59,220 nucleotides of DNA from NCBI RefSeq assembly GCF_004570325.1, contig NZ_SPQO01000028.1, forward strand, positions 1 through 59,220. The letters are read 5' to 3'. Below the pieces are notes generated by a model. That model saw only the letters and a list, made by a program, of their open reading frames with translations, ran no database searches and had not been told where the DNA came from. Of this stretch, positions 51,440 to 58,940 are shown piece by piece (within the stretch, counting starts at the first letter, position 1; the number at the start of each line of letters is the position of its first letter). The translations under genes were made by a program, and so were the position numbers. This DNA comes from Mycobacterium sp. PS03-16. Lineage in GTDB: Bacteria > Actinomycetota > Actinomycetes > Mycobacteriales > Mycobacteriaceae.

Positions 51440-51861
51440 CGAGGGACGTCGGCCAGCGCCGCGGCGCCCGCACGGGCGCACGCCTCGTCGTCGTCCGCGC
51501 TGGCGCCGCTGACGCCGACCCCGCCGACGATCTCTGCCCCGGCCACGAGCGGCACACCGCCGGCGAAGATGACGAACCGGCCGCCGGCGTTGGCGTGCAG
51601 GCCGAACAGTTCACCGCCCGGCGCGGCCAGGTGACCGAGCTCGGAGGTGGCCAGGCGGTTGGCGACCGCGGTGAACGCCTTGTCGACCGCCAGCACCGGC
51701 CCGGCGATCTCGGCGCCGTCCATCCGGCCGAACGCGACGAGGTTCCCGCCCGCATCGACCACCGCCGCCGAGACGAGCACCGACCGCCGCGCCGCTTCGG
51801 CGTGCACGGCGGCCACCACCCGATTCGCAGTCCCCAGATCGACGTTCGTCACGCGCAGCAC
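51436..51861 (-). CDS. GlcG/HbpS/PduO C-terminal-like (haem-degrading fold) protein, copy 2
   Basis: 141 residues. VVAAVHAEAARRSVLVSAAV, VDAGGNLVAFGRMDGAEIAG and the terminal GGVPLVAGAEIVGGVGVSGA match the DUF336 family that includes GlcG, HbpS and the PduO C-terminal domain. Family members bind haem or cobalamin-like tetrapyrroles. Last gene of the dehydratase operon, 14 bp after ddrB; a second family member begins the operon. Confidence 0.88.
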   Translation of the reverse strand: MLRVTNVDLGTANRVVAAVHAEAARRSVLVSAAVVDAGGNLVAFGRMDGAEIAGPVLAVDKAFTAVANRLATSELGHLAAPGGELFGLHANAGGRFVIFAGGVPLVAGAEIVGGVGVSGASADDDEACARAGAAALADVPR

Positions 51862-51875
51862 GACGACAACATACG

Positions 51876-52241
51876 TCAGCCGCCGTCGGCGATCCGCTTG
51901 AGCGGCAGTCCGACCACGATCCGCGCTGCGTTGTGGCCCAGCGCCCTGGCGACATCGGGGTCGGCACCGTCCGACATCAGGCCGGGCACCGGCGCGGGCA
52001 GCTTGTCCTGGTGCGCGCAGACGCCACCGCGCGTGTCCACTCCCACGCCCACCCCCAGTGGTGCGCGGCCCGCGGCGTCGCGGGCGAGCTCCGGGGCGGC
52101 CCGGCCGTCGGTCACCCGCTGCACGGTGTACGGGACGCCCTCCTCCTCGATCCCGGCCAGCACCGCGTGCTCGACCGGCCCGTCGGCGGCGCTCAGCACG
52201 ACGATCGCCGGCTTGGCCGGCTGTCCGCCCTCACGCGCCAA
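51876..52241 (-). CDS. Diol/glycerol dehydratase reactivase, small subunit (PduH/DdrB-like)
   Basis: 121 residues. AIVVLSAADGPVEHAVLAGI, EEEGVPYTVQRV and PLGVGVGVDTRGGVCAHQDK match the small subunit, which swaps with the dehydratase medium subunit to release damaged B12. A TTG at 52241 is the only in-frame start near the family start; it overlaps the ddrA stop by 11 bp. No clear Shine-Dalgarno, so coupling to ddrA is expected. Confidence 0.85.
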   Translation of the reverse strand: MAREGGQPAKPAIVVLSAADGPVEHAVLAGIEEEGVPYTVQRVTDGRAAPELARDAAGRAPLGVGVGVDTRGGVCAHQDKLPAPVPGLMSDGADPDVARALGHNAARIVVGLPLKRIADGG

Positions 52242-54093
52242 CGCCGGCGTCCATCGGGGTCGACCGCGCCGCGTGGGCGGCGACGAGGCCGGAGGCGACG
52301 GCGTTGCGAGGTCCCTCGGTGCCCCGCACATTGCCGGTGCCACACACGATTCCGTAGGGGGCCAGCGCGTCGGCGATGAGTTCGGGGATCTCGAAGTCCA
52401 GTGCGCAGCCGCCGAGCAGCACCACGAACCCGATCCGGCGCAGGTCCCCGTCGGGCGCCACACAGCGCAGCGCCCGCAGCGCGTTGACGATGAAGACCCG
52501 CTCCTTGGCGGTTCGGCGCACGGCCCGCACCCGGTCGATCGAGTGTCGGGTGGGCACCGGGGTCATCCCGCCCTCGCCCAGGGTCACGACGCGGCCGAAC
52601 GCCGTTGTCGGCAGTGGGGCCTCGAAGAACTGCGCGGTGCCGTTCTCCAGGCGGACGTGGAAGAAGCTCTCCGCCTTGCCCAGTGGGGAACGCTTCACCT
52701 CCTCGGCCACCTCGAGGTTGTCGATGCCGAGTTCCGCGTCGATGAGCTTGGTGACCAGATCACCGGCCCCGGCCAGGTGCACGGTCGCGACGTCGTCGGC
52801 GGCGGTGATGAGCGCCGCGTCGGTCGAGCCGCCACCCAGGTCCAGCACGACCAGCGGTTTGTCGGTGCCCGGCGTGGTGAGCGCGCCGAGCACGGCCATC
52901 TCGGCCTCCACGCCGCCGACCACCACGTCGACACCCGCCGCACCCGCATCACGTAACCGGGCCGCCACGGCGTCGGCCACGGCCTGCATCCCACTCTGGG
53001 CAGTGCGCACCATCGCGGCGAGCGCGACCGCGTTCTCCAGCGCGACCTCACCGGCCATCCCGCCCCGGACCTCCTGCGGCACCACGGTGTCGACGGCCAG
53101 CAGATCACCGATGCGCACATCGGTCAGGGGGTGGTCGCACAGGTCGGCCATGGATTGGCGGACATGGGAGATCATGCCGCCGGTGTTGGTGCCGGACTCG
53201 CCGAGCACGTCGACCAGCGGGCCGACCCGCTGCACCTCGGCCATGATCCCGGCCGCGCCGTCGGAGACGTCGACCACAGCGCGCCTGCGCTCCCCGATCA
53301 GGTCCAGCGCGCCGGCCGGGATGATGCGGTCACCGACGTCACCGGACGGGGTGCGCACCACCACCGCCGAACGGTTGCCCGTGAGCGCCCGGGCCACGGG
53401 CGCCACCAGCCGGGTCTCGTCGGCGTCGAGACCGAAGATCGTCGCCAGCCCATAGGCATTCGACAGGGTGCGGATCGACTGCCCCGGCCCGGCCACCTCC
53501 ACCGCGGTCAGCATCCCCAACGGCACCGCATCGATCCGGGAGACCTCGTCGATCACCGGGATGCGCGTGTCGAGCCGGTTGACCACCAGCACCGCGTCGT
53601 CGTTGGCCAGGATCGCCGCGCGGACCTCGACCCCGCGCGCGCAGGCCGCGTTGACGGTACGGGCGGCCACCTCGAAGTCGACGCTCGACGGGACCACGAC
53701 CACCACCTCGGTGCCCGGCGCGATGCCGGACAGCGCCGAGAACTCCACGGCCACACCGATGCCCAGGCCGCGGCCGCCCGGTGTGCGAGGGTCGTGGCCG
53801 ATCATCGTCGACTCGGTGATGATCGTCTCGGTGATGGTCTCCATCGCCAGGCCGCTGACCACCGGCGTCGCCTCGTTGAGCAGGACGATGTCCAACTCGG
53901 TGAGCGCGATGCGGGCCTCGGCGAGGGACCGGCTGACCGCGGCGGCGACGCCGTCGACGTTCTTGACGGTGCCCTTCACCCCGGTGGTCGGCGTGAGCGC
54001 GCTGCCCAGGAACGTCACCGCACCGTCCGCACCGACCCGCGCGACGCTGGCCTCGGTGGTCGAGTTCCCGATGTCGACGCCGACGACGATCAC
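52231..54093 (-). CDS. Diol/glycerol dehydratase reactivase, large subunit (PduG/DdrA-like)
   Basis: About 620 residues. Hsp70-like ATPase motifs: GVDIGNSTTEAS at the N-terminus, VLDLGGGSTDAALI (~420) and KVTL-like VVLLGGCALDFEIP (~565). The protein uses ATP to exchange inactivated adenosylcobalamin, with the small subunit. Start GTG 54093 is 7 nt after GGAGG; a GTG 3 nt upstream is also possible. Follows the medium subunit by 13 bp. Confidence 0.92.
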   Translation of the reverse strand: MIVVGVDIGNSTTEASVARVGADGAVTFLGSALTPTTGVKGTVKNVDGVAAAVSRSLAEARIALTELDIVLLNEATPVVSGLAMETITETIITESTMIGHDPRTPGGRGLGIGVAVEFSALSGIAPGTEVVVVVPSSVDFEVAARTVNAACARGVEVRAAILANDDAVLVVNRLDTRIPVIDEVSRIDAVPLGMLTAVEVAGPGQSIRTLSNAYGLATIFGLDADETRLVAPVARALTGNRSAVVVRTPSGDVGDRIIPAGALDLIGERRRAVVDVSDGAAGIMAEVQRVGPLVDVLGESGTNTGGMISHVRQSMADLCDHPLTDVRIGDLLAVDTVVPQEVRGGMAGEVALENAVALAAMVRTAQSGMQAVADAVAARLRDAGAAGVDVVVGGVEAEMAVLGALTTPGTDKPLVVLDLGGGSTDAALITAADDVATVHLAGAGDLVTKLIDAELGIDNLEVAEEVKRSPLGKAESFFHVRLENGTAQFFEAPLPTTAFGRVVTLGEGGMTPVPTRHSIDRVRAVRRTAKERVFIVNALRALRCVAPDGDLRRIGFVVLLGGCALDFEIPELIADALAPYGIVCGTGNVRGTEGPRNAVASGLVAAHAARSTPMDAGVGA

Positions 54094-54106
54094 CACACGA
54101 CCTCCG

Positions 54107-54700
54107 TCAGCCCGTCAGCACCTCGGAGAACTGCGGCGCCACCTCGACCGGCTTCGCCTGTTTGACGATCTGCTCGGTCTCCTTGAGGTGCAGCAGCGCC
54201 GCCTTCGCCTGCCAGCGCGGCCGGGCCATCTGGTCGTTGAGCGTCGGAACCGGCTGCGGCGACTCGCCTTTGGCGTACTGGGCCGCGTTCGACCCGATGG
54301 TGCGGTAGGTCTCCAGCGTCATCAACGGGCACTGCGGGAACAGCTCAAGGCTGGACAACCGCGGCAGATCCCGCTGATGGATCATCGTGGTGCCCCGCGA
54401 CAGCAGGCCGATGCCGATGCCCGACCCGGACAGCCGGGCCGCGGTGTGGGCGACCACGGCCAGGTCCGAACTGTGCCGGACGCGGATGCAGCGGGCGGTG
54501 ACCTCCTGCTCCTCGATGCCGGCCAGGATCTGCCGGATCACCTCCGCATGCGGCAGGTCGATGATGGTCTTGCTGAAGAAGTCGGCGAACGCCGGCGAGA
54601 CGGCGACCACGACCTCATCGGAGCGCGAGCCGCGCTCGGCGGGGCCGATTTCGGTGAAGGACAGGGTGCGCGCACCCTGCGTGTCCGCGACTGTCGACAT
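54107..54700 (-). CDS. B12-dependent diol/glycerol dehydratase, medium subunit
   Basis: 197 residues from ATG 54700, with GGAGGTG 8 nt upstream. LSFTEIGPAERGSRSDEVVV, ELFPQCPLMTLETYRTIGSN and ESPQPVPTLNDQMARPRWQA match PduD/DhaB2. The segment before the conserved core is only about 15 residues, far shorter than the ~35 of enteric PduD, whose N-terminus targets it into microcompartments. It begins 2 bp after the large-subunit stop. Confidence 0.93.
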   Translation of the reverse strand: MSTVADTQGARTLSFTEIGPAERGSRSDEVVVAVSPAFADFFSKTIIDLPHAEVIRQILAGIEEQEVTARCIRVRHSSDLAVVAHTAARLSGSGIGIGLLSRGTTMIHQRDLPRLSSLELFPQCPLMTLETYRTIGSNAAQYAKGESPQPVPTLNDQMARPRWQAKAALLHLKETEQIVKQAKPVEVAPQFSEVLTG

Positions 54701-54702
54701 GG

Positions 54703-56421
54703 TCAGTCCACCTCCACTTCCGGATTGGCCGCGCTGGTCACGTGCCGCAGCCGCTTCATTTCCTCCCACCGCGCGCCGGACGGCCGATACCCGGTGCCGG
54801 GGCCGGCGTAGTCGTTGCGGTCGTTGATCGCCGACAGCGGCTGCAGGTCGCGGGTGAGGATCGCCGAGGTCTGCAGCATGTCACCCGAGACACGCTGGCG
54901 CAGAACGGCCAGCACGTTGTTCGCCATATCGGAGAACCCGGTCGACTCCAGCGCCTTGACCACGTCGAGGCCGGTCACGTTGCGGTCCATCACCTGCTGG
55001 GCGGCCTTGAGGTCCTCGAGCACGTCCCGCGGGATCAGGTCGTTGCTGCCGTGGGCGTACACCGCGGCGTCGATCTCGTCGTCGCTGATCGGTGCCAGAT
55101 CCAGGTAGCCGAACACCGCCTGCAAGGCCTTGGCCGCACGGTGGCGAACCGCGAGGATCTCGGACTCCTTGACGTGGCGCAGGCCGCCGTCGACCTGGAA
55201 GTCCCGCTGCAGGGTGTTGAAGTCGTCGAAATCCTCGGCGTCGACGTTGGATCCGGCGAACATGTTGTCGTAGTTCGGCGTTGCGGAGTACCCGGAGCAC
55301 ACGAAGTCGGTGCCCGGCATCAGTTGCGGCATGAGCCGCGCGGTGCGCCGCATCGGGGAATGCGAGAACGACTGGTCGTTGCCCGACGCGCATTCGAGAT
55401 CGACCGCCGAGGCGATGAGGTTCTCGGCGGCGACCGCGCGAATGCCGCCCGGCACCGCACCGGGAACACCGATGCACGAGATCGAGCCGTTCTGCAGGCC
55501 CTGCACGCCGGCGCCCTTGGCCACCAGGATGCAGCGGATCTCCAGGTACAGCATGGAGCGGCCCTCGGCGTTGCCCATCTGCACCTCGGACCCGGTGCCC
55601 GAGGTGAAGCGCATCTTGATGCCCCGCGACGCGTACGCCGCGGCGAGGAACGCCTTGGACCACGGGGTGTCGTCACCGTCGACGAACACGGCCTCGGTGC
55701 CGTACACCGAGATGGTCTCGGCGTAGCCGGTGATCCCGCGCATGCCGAGGTCCAGTTCGGTGGCCTCCTCCAGCGCGCACTGGGTCAGCGGGCCGCCCTC
55801 ACCGGCCTGGCTGCCGATCAGCAGCGCCATCGCGACCAGCGGTGCGTAGCGCACCAACCCGAGCGTGGTCTCGACCTCGGCGAACCCGCGGATCGCGGCT
55901 TCGGCGGCCTCGCAGACCACCTGCAGCGGATTGTCCCGCGCGCTGGTGCAGTGCGCCTGGTTCGCCGGGGTGCGGCGGGCCCGCATCTTCTGCATGCCCA
56001 TCATGATCTCGACGATGTTCATGGTCTTGACGACCTCGAGCAGCTTGGCCGGCGTCAGGCCGCCGGTCACCGCGATCACCTCGTCACGAGAGACGCTGGC
56101 GTCGATCATCATTCGCGCGATCTGGTCGGCGGGGATCGCCATCGACCGCTCGGTGGTGGCCACGTCGATCGCCTTGTCGGCGATGAACTGGTCGATGAAG
56201 TCGAAGTCGGCGCGCTCGCGGCCGTCCATCTCCACGATCACCCCGTCGACCACCCGCACGCTCGGCTTAGGGTCGAAGTCGCTGTCCATCGCGACCATGC
56301 CGGCCTCCGGCCATTCCTCGACGAAACCGTCGAGGTTGACCGGGCGCTCCTCGAGCGCCTTGGTGCGCAGGGACTGCCGGGCACCGGTGCCGCCGGACGT
56401 CAGCGGCGCTGGGTTCGTCAC
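54703..56421 (-). CDS. B12-dependent diol/glycerol dehydratase, large (catalytic) subunit
   Basis: 572 residues from GTG 56421, RBS AGGAGAGG. Active-site residues known from Klebsiella diol dehydratase are present: Gln155/His157 in TPANQAHCTSARDNP, Glu184 in AEVETTLGLVRYAP, Asp349 in CASGNDQSFSHS and Ser376 in VCSGYSATPNYDN. The enzyme removes water from 1,2-propanediol, glycerol or ethylene glycol to give an aldehyde by a radical mechanism. Diol versus glycerol preference cannot be set from sequence. Gene order is small-large-medium rather than the usual large-medium-small. Confidence 0.95.
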   Translation of the reverse strand: MTNPAPLTSGGTGARQSLRTKALEERPVNLDGFVEEWPEAGMVAMDSDFDPKPSVRVVDGVIVEMDGRERADFDFIDQFIADKAIDVATTERSMAIPADQIARMMIDASVSRDEVIAVTGGLTPAKLLEVVKTMNIVEIMMGMQKMRARRTPANQAHCTSARDNPLQVVCEAAEAAIRGFAEVETTLGLVRYAPLVAMALLIGSQAGEGGPLTQCALEEATELDLGMRGITGYAETISVYGTEAVFVDGDDTPWSKAFLAAAYASRGIKMRFTSGTGSEVQMGNAEGRSMLYLEIRCILVAKGAGVQGLQNGSISCIGVPGAVPGGIRAVAAENLIASAVDLECASGNDQSFSHSPMRRTARLMPQLMPGTDFVCSGYSATPNYDNMFAGSNVDAEDFDDFNTLQRDFQVDGGLRHVKESEILAVRHRAAKALQAVFGYLDLAPISDDEIDAAVYAHGSNDLIPRDVLEDLKAAQQVMDRNVTGLDVVKALESTGFSDMANNVLAVLRQRVSGDMLQTSAILTRDLQPLSAINDRNDYAGPGTGYRPSGARWEEMKRLRHVTSAANPEVEVD

Positions 56422-56429
56422 AACCTCTC

Positions 56430-56867
56430 CTATTCGCTCGTGGCCAGGATCTGGCGGCGTTCGTAGACGTCGGCGGCTTCACGGACCAGCTCGGCCAGAT
56501 GCGTCGCGCCGTACTCGGACTCCAGCTCGGTGGCGATCGCCGCGAGCTCGTCCTTGGTCGACGCGTTCGGCCGCAACGCGTTGTAGATCTCGAGCACCCG
56601 CTGATCGCTGATCGCGGTCATCTCCGCCGCGCGCCGCAGGTTCGCGCCGAGCTGGGTGCGGCCGGACTTCTCCGCGATCTGAGCCTGCAGCCGCAACGTG
56701 TCCGGCGTGATGCGCAGGTCGTTGACCCGCACTTCCCCCGCCATGACCGCGTCGATCGTGATGTCGGATATCGACTTGCCGGTCGGGGTGAACAGCAGGT
56801 CGGTGCGGTGCGCACTCAGCGGGTAGTCCGCGGCTGGATCCAGGATCGGTTCAGTCACGCCCGCCAT
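56430..56867 (-). CDS. B12-dependent diol/glycerol dehydratase, small subunit
   Basis: About 145 residues. DLLFTPTGKSISDITIDAVM, QAQIAEKSGRTQLGANLRRA and ISDQRVLEIYNALRPNASTK match DhaB3/PduE; the length fits glycerol-dehydratase type small subunits rather than the longer PduE. ATG 56867 is annotated; GTG 56858 is an attractive alternative because it lies 7 nt after CACAAT, a possible -10 that itself sits 11 nt downstream of a direct repeat. 8 bp before the large subunit. Confidence 0.9.
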   Translation of the reverse strand: MAGVTEPILDPAADYPLSAHRTDLLFTPTGKSISDITIDAVMAGEVRVNDLRITPDTLRLQAQIAEKSGRTQLGANLRRAAEMTAISDQRVLEIYNALRPNASTKDELAAIATELESEYGATHLAELVREAADVYERRQILATSE

Positions 56868-56882
56868 TGTGCGTTGGGTCAC

Positions 56883-56899
56883 GTTGCAGCCGCGTTGCA
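56883..56899 (-). promoter_or_regulatory. Direct repeat TGCAAC-N5-TGCAAC upstream of the small-subunit gene
   Basis: Read on the minus strand: TGCAAC (56899-56894), GCGGC, TGCAAC (56888-56883). The 11-bp period puts both hexamers on the same face of the helix. The same arrangement stands upstream of the aldehyde dehydrogenase at 58862-58878. Candidate activator site, possibly for an internal promoter of the dehydratase genes. Confidence 0.55.
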
Positions 56900-56920
56900 T
56901 CGCAGGTCAACGCCAGCCCG

Positions 56921-57322
56921 TCAGGTGAACGCCGCCACCCCCGCCTCGGCGACCGTGACGTCCTGCTCGACGCTGCCCGCGCTGACCCCGATGGCGCCGA
57001 CCACCTCACCGCCCGACTCGAGCAGCAGACCGCCACCGAACAGCACCATGCCGCCCGACAGCTGCTCGAGCCCGTAGAGTTCGGCGCCCGGCTGCGAGAC
57101 GTCCATCAGCGCGCTGGTCGGCAGGTTCATCATGATCGAGGTCCGCGCCTTGCGGATCGAGATGTCGATGCTCGCCTTGATCGCCCCGTCCATCCGCGAG
57201 AACGCGATCAGGTGTCCGCCGTCGTCGACGACCGCGATGTTCATCGGCTGGCCGATCTCCTCGGCCTTGGCGACGGCGGCCTCGACGATGGTGGTGGCGG
57301 TGGCCAGCGGCAGTCTGCTCAC
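56921..57322 (-). CDS. GlcG/HbpS/PduO C-terminal-like (haem-degrading fold) protein, copy 1
   Basis: 133 residues from GTG 57322, RBS AGAGGAA. ATTIVEAAVAKAEEIGQPMN, IAVVDDGGHLIAFSRMDGAI and GGEVVGAIGVSAGSVEQDVT are the family motifs. First gene of the dehydratase operon and related to the last gene (51436-51861), though clearly divergent in sequence. Tetrapyrrole binding suggests a role in cobalamin handling, which is inference. Confidence 0.88.
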   Translation of the reverse strand: MSRLPLATATTIVEAAVAKAEEIGQPMNIAVVDDGGHLIAFSRMDGAIKASIDISIRKARTSIMMNLPTSALMDVSQPGAELYGLEQLSGGMVLFGGGLLLESGGEVVGAIGVSAGSVEQDVTVAEAGVAAFT

Positions 57323-57420
57323 GGGTGATTCCTCTCAGAGTGGTTGATGCGCAATGGGTTTGCCGACCGCGATCGGGCCGGAGTGCGGCGTGGACGCCGA
57401 CGGTGATGCGTAGCGAGGGG

Positions 57421-57450
57421 ATCATAGGTACACACACGCCGGCCTGTCAG
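57421..57450 (-). promoter_or_regulatory. Promoter of the dehydratase operon
   Basis: On the minus strand, CTGACA (57450-57445), an 18-nt spacer and TATGAT (57426-57421). The predicted start near 57414 leaves a leader of about 92 nt before GTG 57322, too short for a cobalamin riboswitch. The region is shared with the divergent GAF regulator, whose own -10 may be TATCGT at 57508-57513. Confidence 0.6.
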
Positions 57451-57565
57451 CAGATGCGTCCGCGTTCTGTTGTCTTCGTCATCTCGTCACCGCGCGTTCG
57501 CGACGGCTATCGTGGTGGCACGCGTGCGCCGGGTTCACAGGCGGGCGCCAGGAGCGTGCACTTCG

Positions 57566-58843
57566 ATGGTGATGGCAGAGACCCGGTCGGCCGGCGACCC
57601 GGCCCGCGCGCTGCGCGCTGCCCACGAACTGTTCGTCGCCGGCCGGGTCGACGCCTCCGAACTGCAACCGCTGCGCCCGCTGGTCGCGGCCAGCTGGCAG
57701 CGCAGCCTCGCCCGCGGCGTCGACCCGTACCGCGACGGCGCCCGGTCGTCGCAGGCCGCGCTCAGCGCGGTCGAACTGCGCCGCACCCACCCCCTGGCCG
57801 CGGCGCTGCCGGTGATCCGGCGGCTGCTGGTCGACGACGCCGTCGACAGCGGGGTCGTGGTCGCGGTGACCGCCGCCGACGGCACCCTGCTCTGGGTCGA
57901 GGGCGACCCCGACGCCTGCCGCAAGGCCGAGGCGATGAATTTCGTGCCCGGCGCGGACTGGAGCGAACGCGCCGCAGGCACCAACGCGCCCGGCACCGCG
58001 CTCGCGCTGGACCGGGAACTGCAGATCGACGGCCCCGAGCACTTCTTCCGGGTGGCCCAGCCCTGGTCGTGCACCGCCGTGCCGGTGCACGACCCCGCCA
58101 CCGGGGCGGTCCTCGGCGCCATCGACCTCACCGGCGAATCGCAGGTCGCCTCGCCGCAGACCCTCGCCCTGGTCCGGGCCACCGCCGTCGCCGTCGAAAC
58201 CCACCTGGCGCTGCTGGCCCTGCGCCCGGCGCCGGCCGACCCGTCCGCCCCACCGCGGCTCACCGTGCTGGGCGCCGAACGCCCCCGCTGGCAAGTCACC
58301 GACGAGCACGGCCAGGTGCGGACCACCACGCTGACCGGCAGGCACGCCGAGATCCTGGCCCTGCTCATCCGTCACCCGCAGGGCGTCACCACCGACCACC
58401 TCGCGCTGCTGCTCGACGAGAAAGAACTCGACGTGGTGACGATCCGCGCCGAGATGTCCCGGCTGCGCCGCGTGATCGGTCCCGACTACATCGGCTCCCG
58501 CCCGTACCGGCTGCTGCGGCCGGTCGCCACCGATTTCGGGCAGGTGCTCGACGCGCTCGCCGCGGGCGACGTGGCGTCCGCGGTCGCGCAGTACACCGGG
58601 CCGGTGCTGCCGCAGTCGCTGTCCCCGTCGATCGCGCGGCTGCGCACCGAACTCGCCGCGAGCCTGCGCAGCGCCGTCCTCGCCGCAGGCGATCTCCGCC
58701 TGTTGCGCCGCTGGCTCGACATGCCCGACGGCCGCGATGACCGCGACGGCTGGCGGCTGCTCTACCAGGCCGCCGAGCCCGGATCGGTGGCCCGCGCCGA
58801 AGCCGGTGGGCGGCTGGCCGGAATCGACCTCGAACTGGGCTGA
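57566..58843 (+). CDS. GAF-domain transcriptional regulator (AcoR-like sensor without sigma-54 domain)
   Basis: 425 residues from ATG 57566 (alternative ATG 57572), with AGGAG at 57550-57554. Residues ~40-70 (LQPLRPLVAASWQRSLARGV) and the GAF domain to ~220 (FVPGADWSERAAGTNAPGTA; FRVAQPWSCTAVPVHDPATG) follow AcoR-type activators, but the AAA+ domain is missing. Instead a C-terminal winged helix (LTGRHAEILALLIRHPQGVT; IRAEMSRLRRVIGPDYIGSR) is present. Sits between the dehydratase operon and the aldehyde dehydrogenase gene and likely senses a diol, alcohol or aldehyde. Confidence 0.85.
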   Translation: MVMAETRSAGDPARALRAAHELFVAGRVDASELQPLRPLVAASWQRSLARGVDPYRDGARSSQAALSAVELRRTHPLAAALPVIRRLLVDDAVDSGVVVAVTAADGTLLWVEGDPDACRKAEAMNFVPGADWSERAAGTNAPGTALALDRELQIDGPEHFFRVAQPWSCTAVPVHDPATGAVLGAIDLTGESQVASPQTLALVRATAVAVETHLALLALRPAPADPSAPPRLTVLGAERPRWQVTDEHGQVRTTTLTGRHAEILALLIRHPQGVTTDHLALLLDEKELDVVTIRAEMSRLRRVIGPDYIGSRPYRLLRPVATDFGQVLDALAAGDVASAVAQYTGPVLPQSLSPSIARLRTELAASLRSAVLAAGDLRLLRRWLDMPDGRDDRDGWRLLYQAAEPGSVARAEAGGRLAGIDLELG

Positions 58844-58861
58844 CGCGTGACCGCACTCGCG

Positions 58862-58895
58862 TGCAACTGTGATGCAACCCTGTTCGGCCTAGCGT
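58862..58895 (+). promoter_or_regulatory. Direct repeat TGCAAC-N5-TGCAAC and -10 box of the aldehyde dehydrogenase gene
   Basis: TGCAAC at 58862-58867 and 58873-58878, separated by TGTGA, then TAGCGT (TANNNT) at 58890-58895. No good -35 is present; the second hexamer ends 11 nt before the -10, the position of a class II activator site. Expected start near 58902, about 39 nt ahead of the ATG. Confidence 0.6.
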
Positions 58896-58940
58896 GCATG
58901 ACGACCGACACACCGTTGTCTGAGTGCAGGAGCTATTGCC

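Noticed and set aside
54742..56466. Antisense frame of about 574 codons opposite the dehydratase large subunit
   Set aside because: Mirrors the highly conserved catalytic subunit; no domain or ribosome site.
56883..56899. Sigma-54 type -24/-12 promoter at the GTTGCA repeats
   Set aside because: The GG/GC dinucleotide spacing does not fit, and mycobacteria are not known to carry sigma-54.
57323..57414. Possible cobalamin riboswitch in the dehydratase operon leader
   Set aside because: The leader is about 92 nt, too short for the class, and the B12-box sequence was not found.
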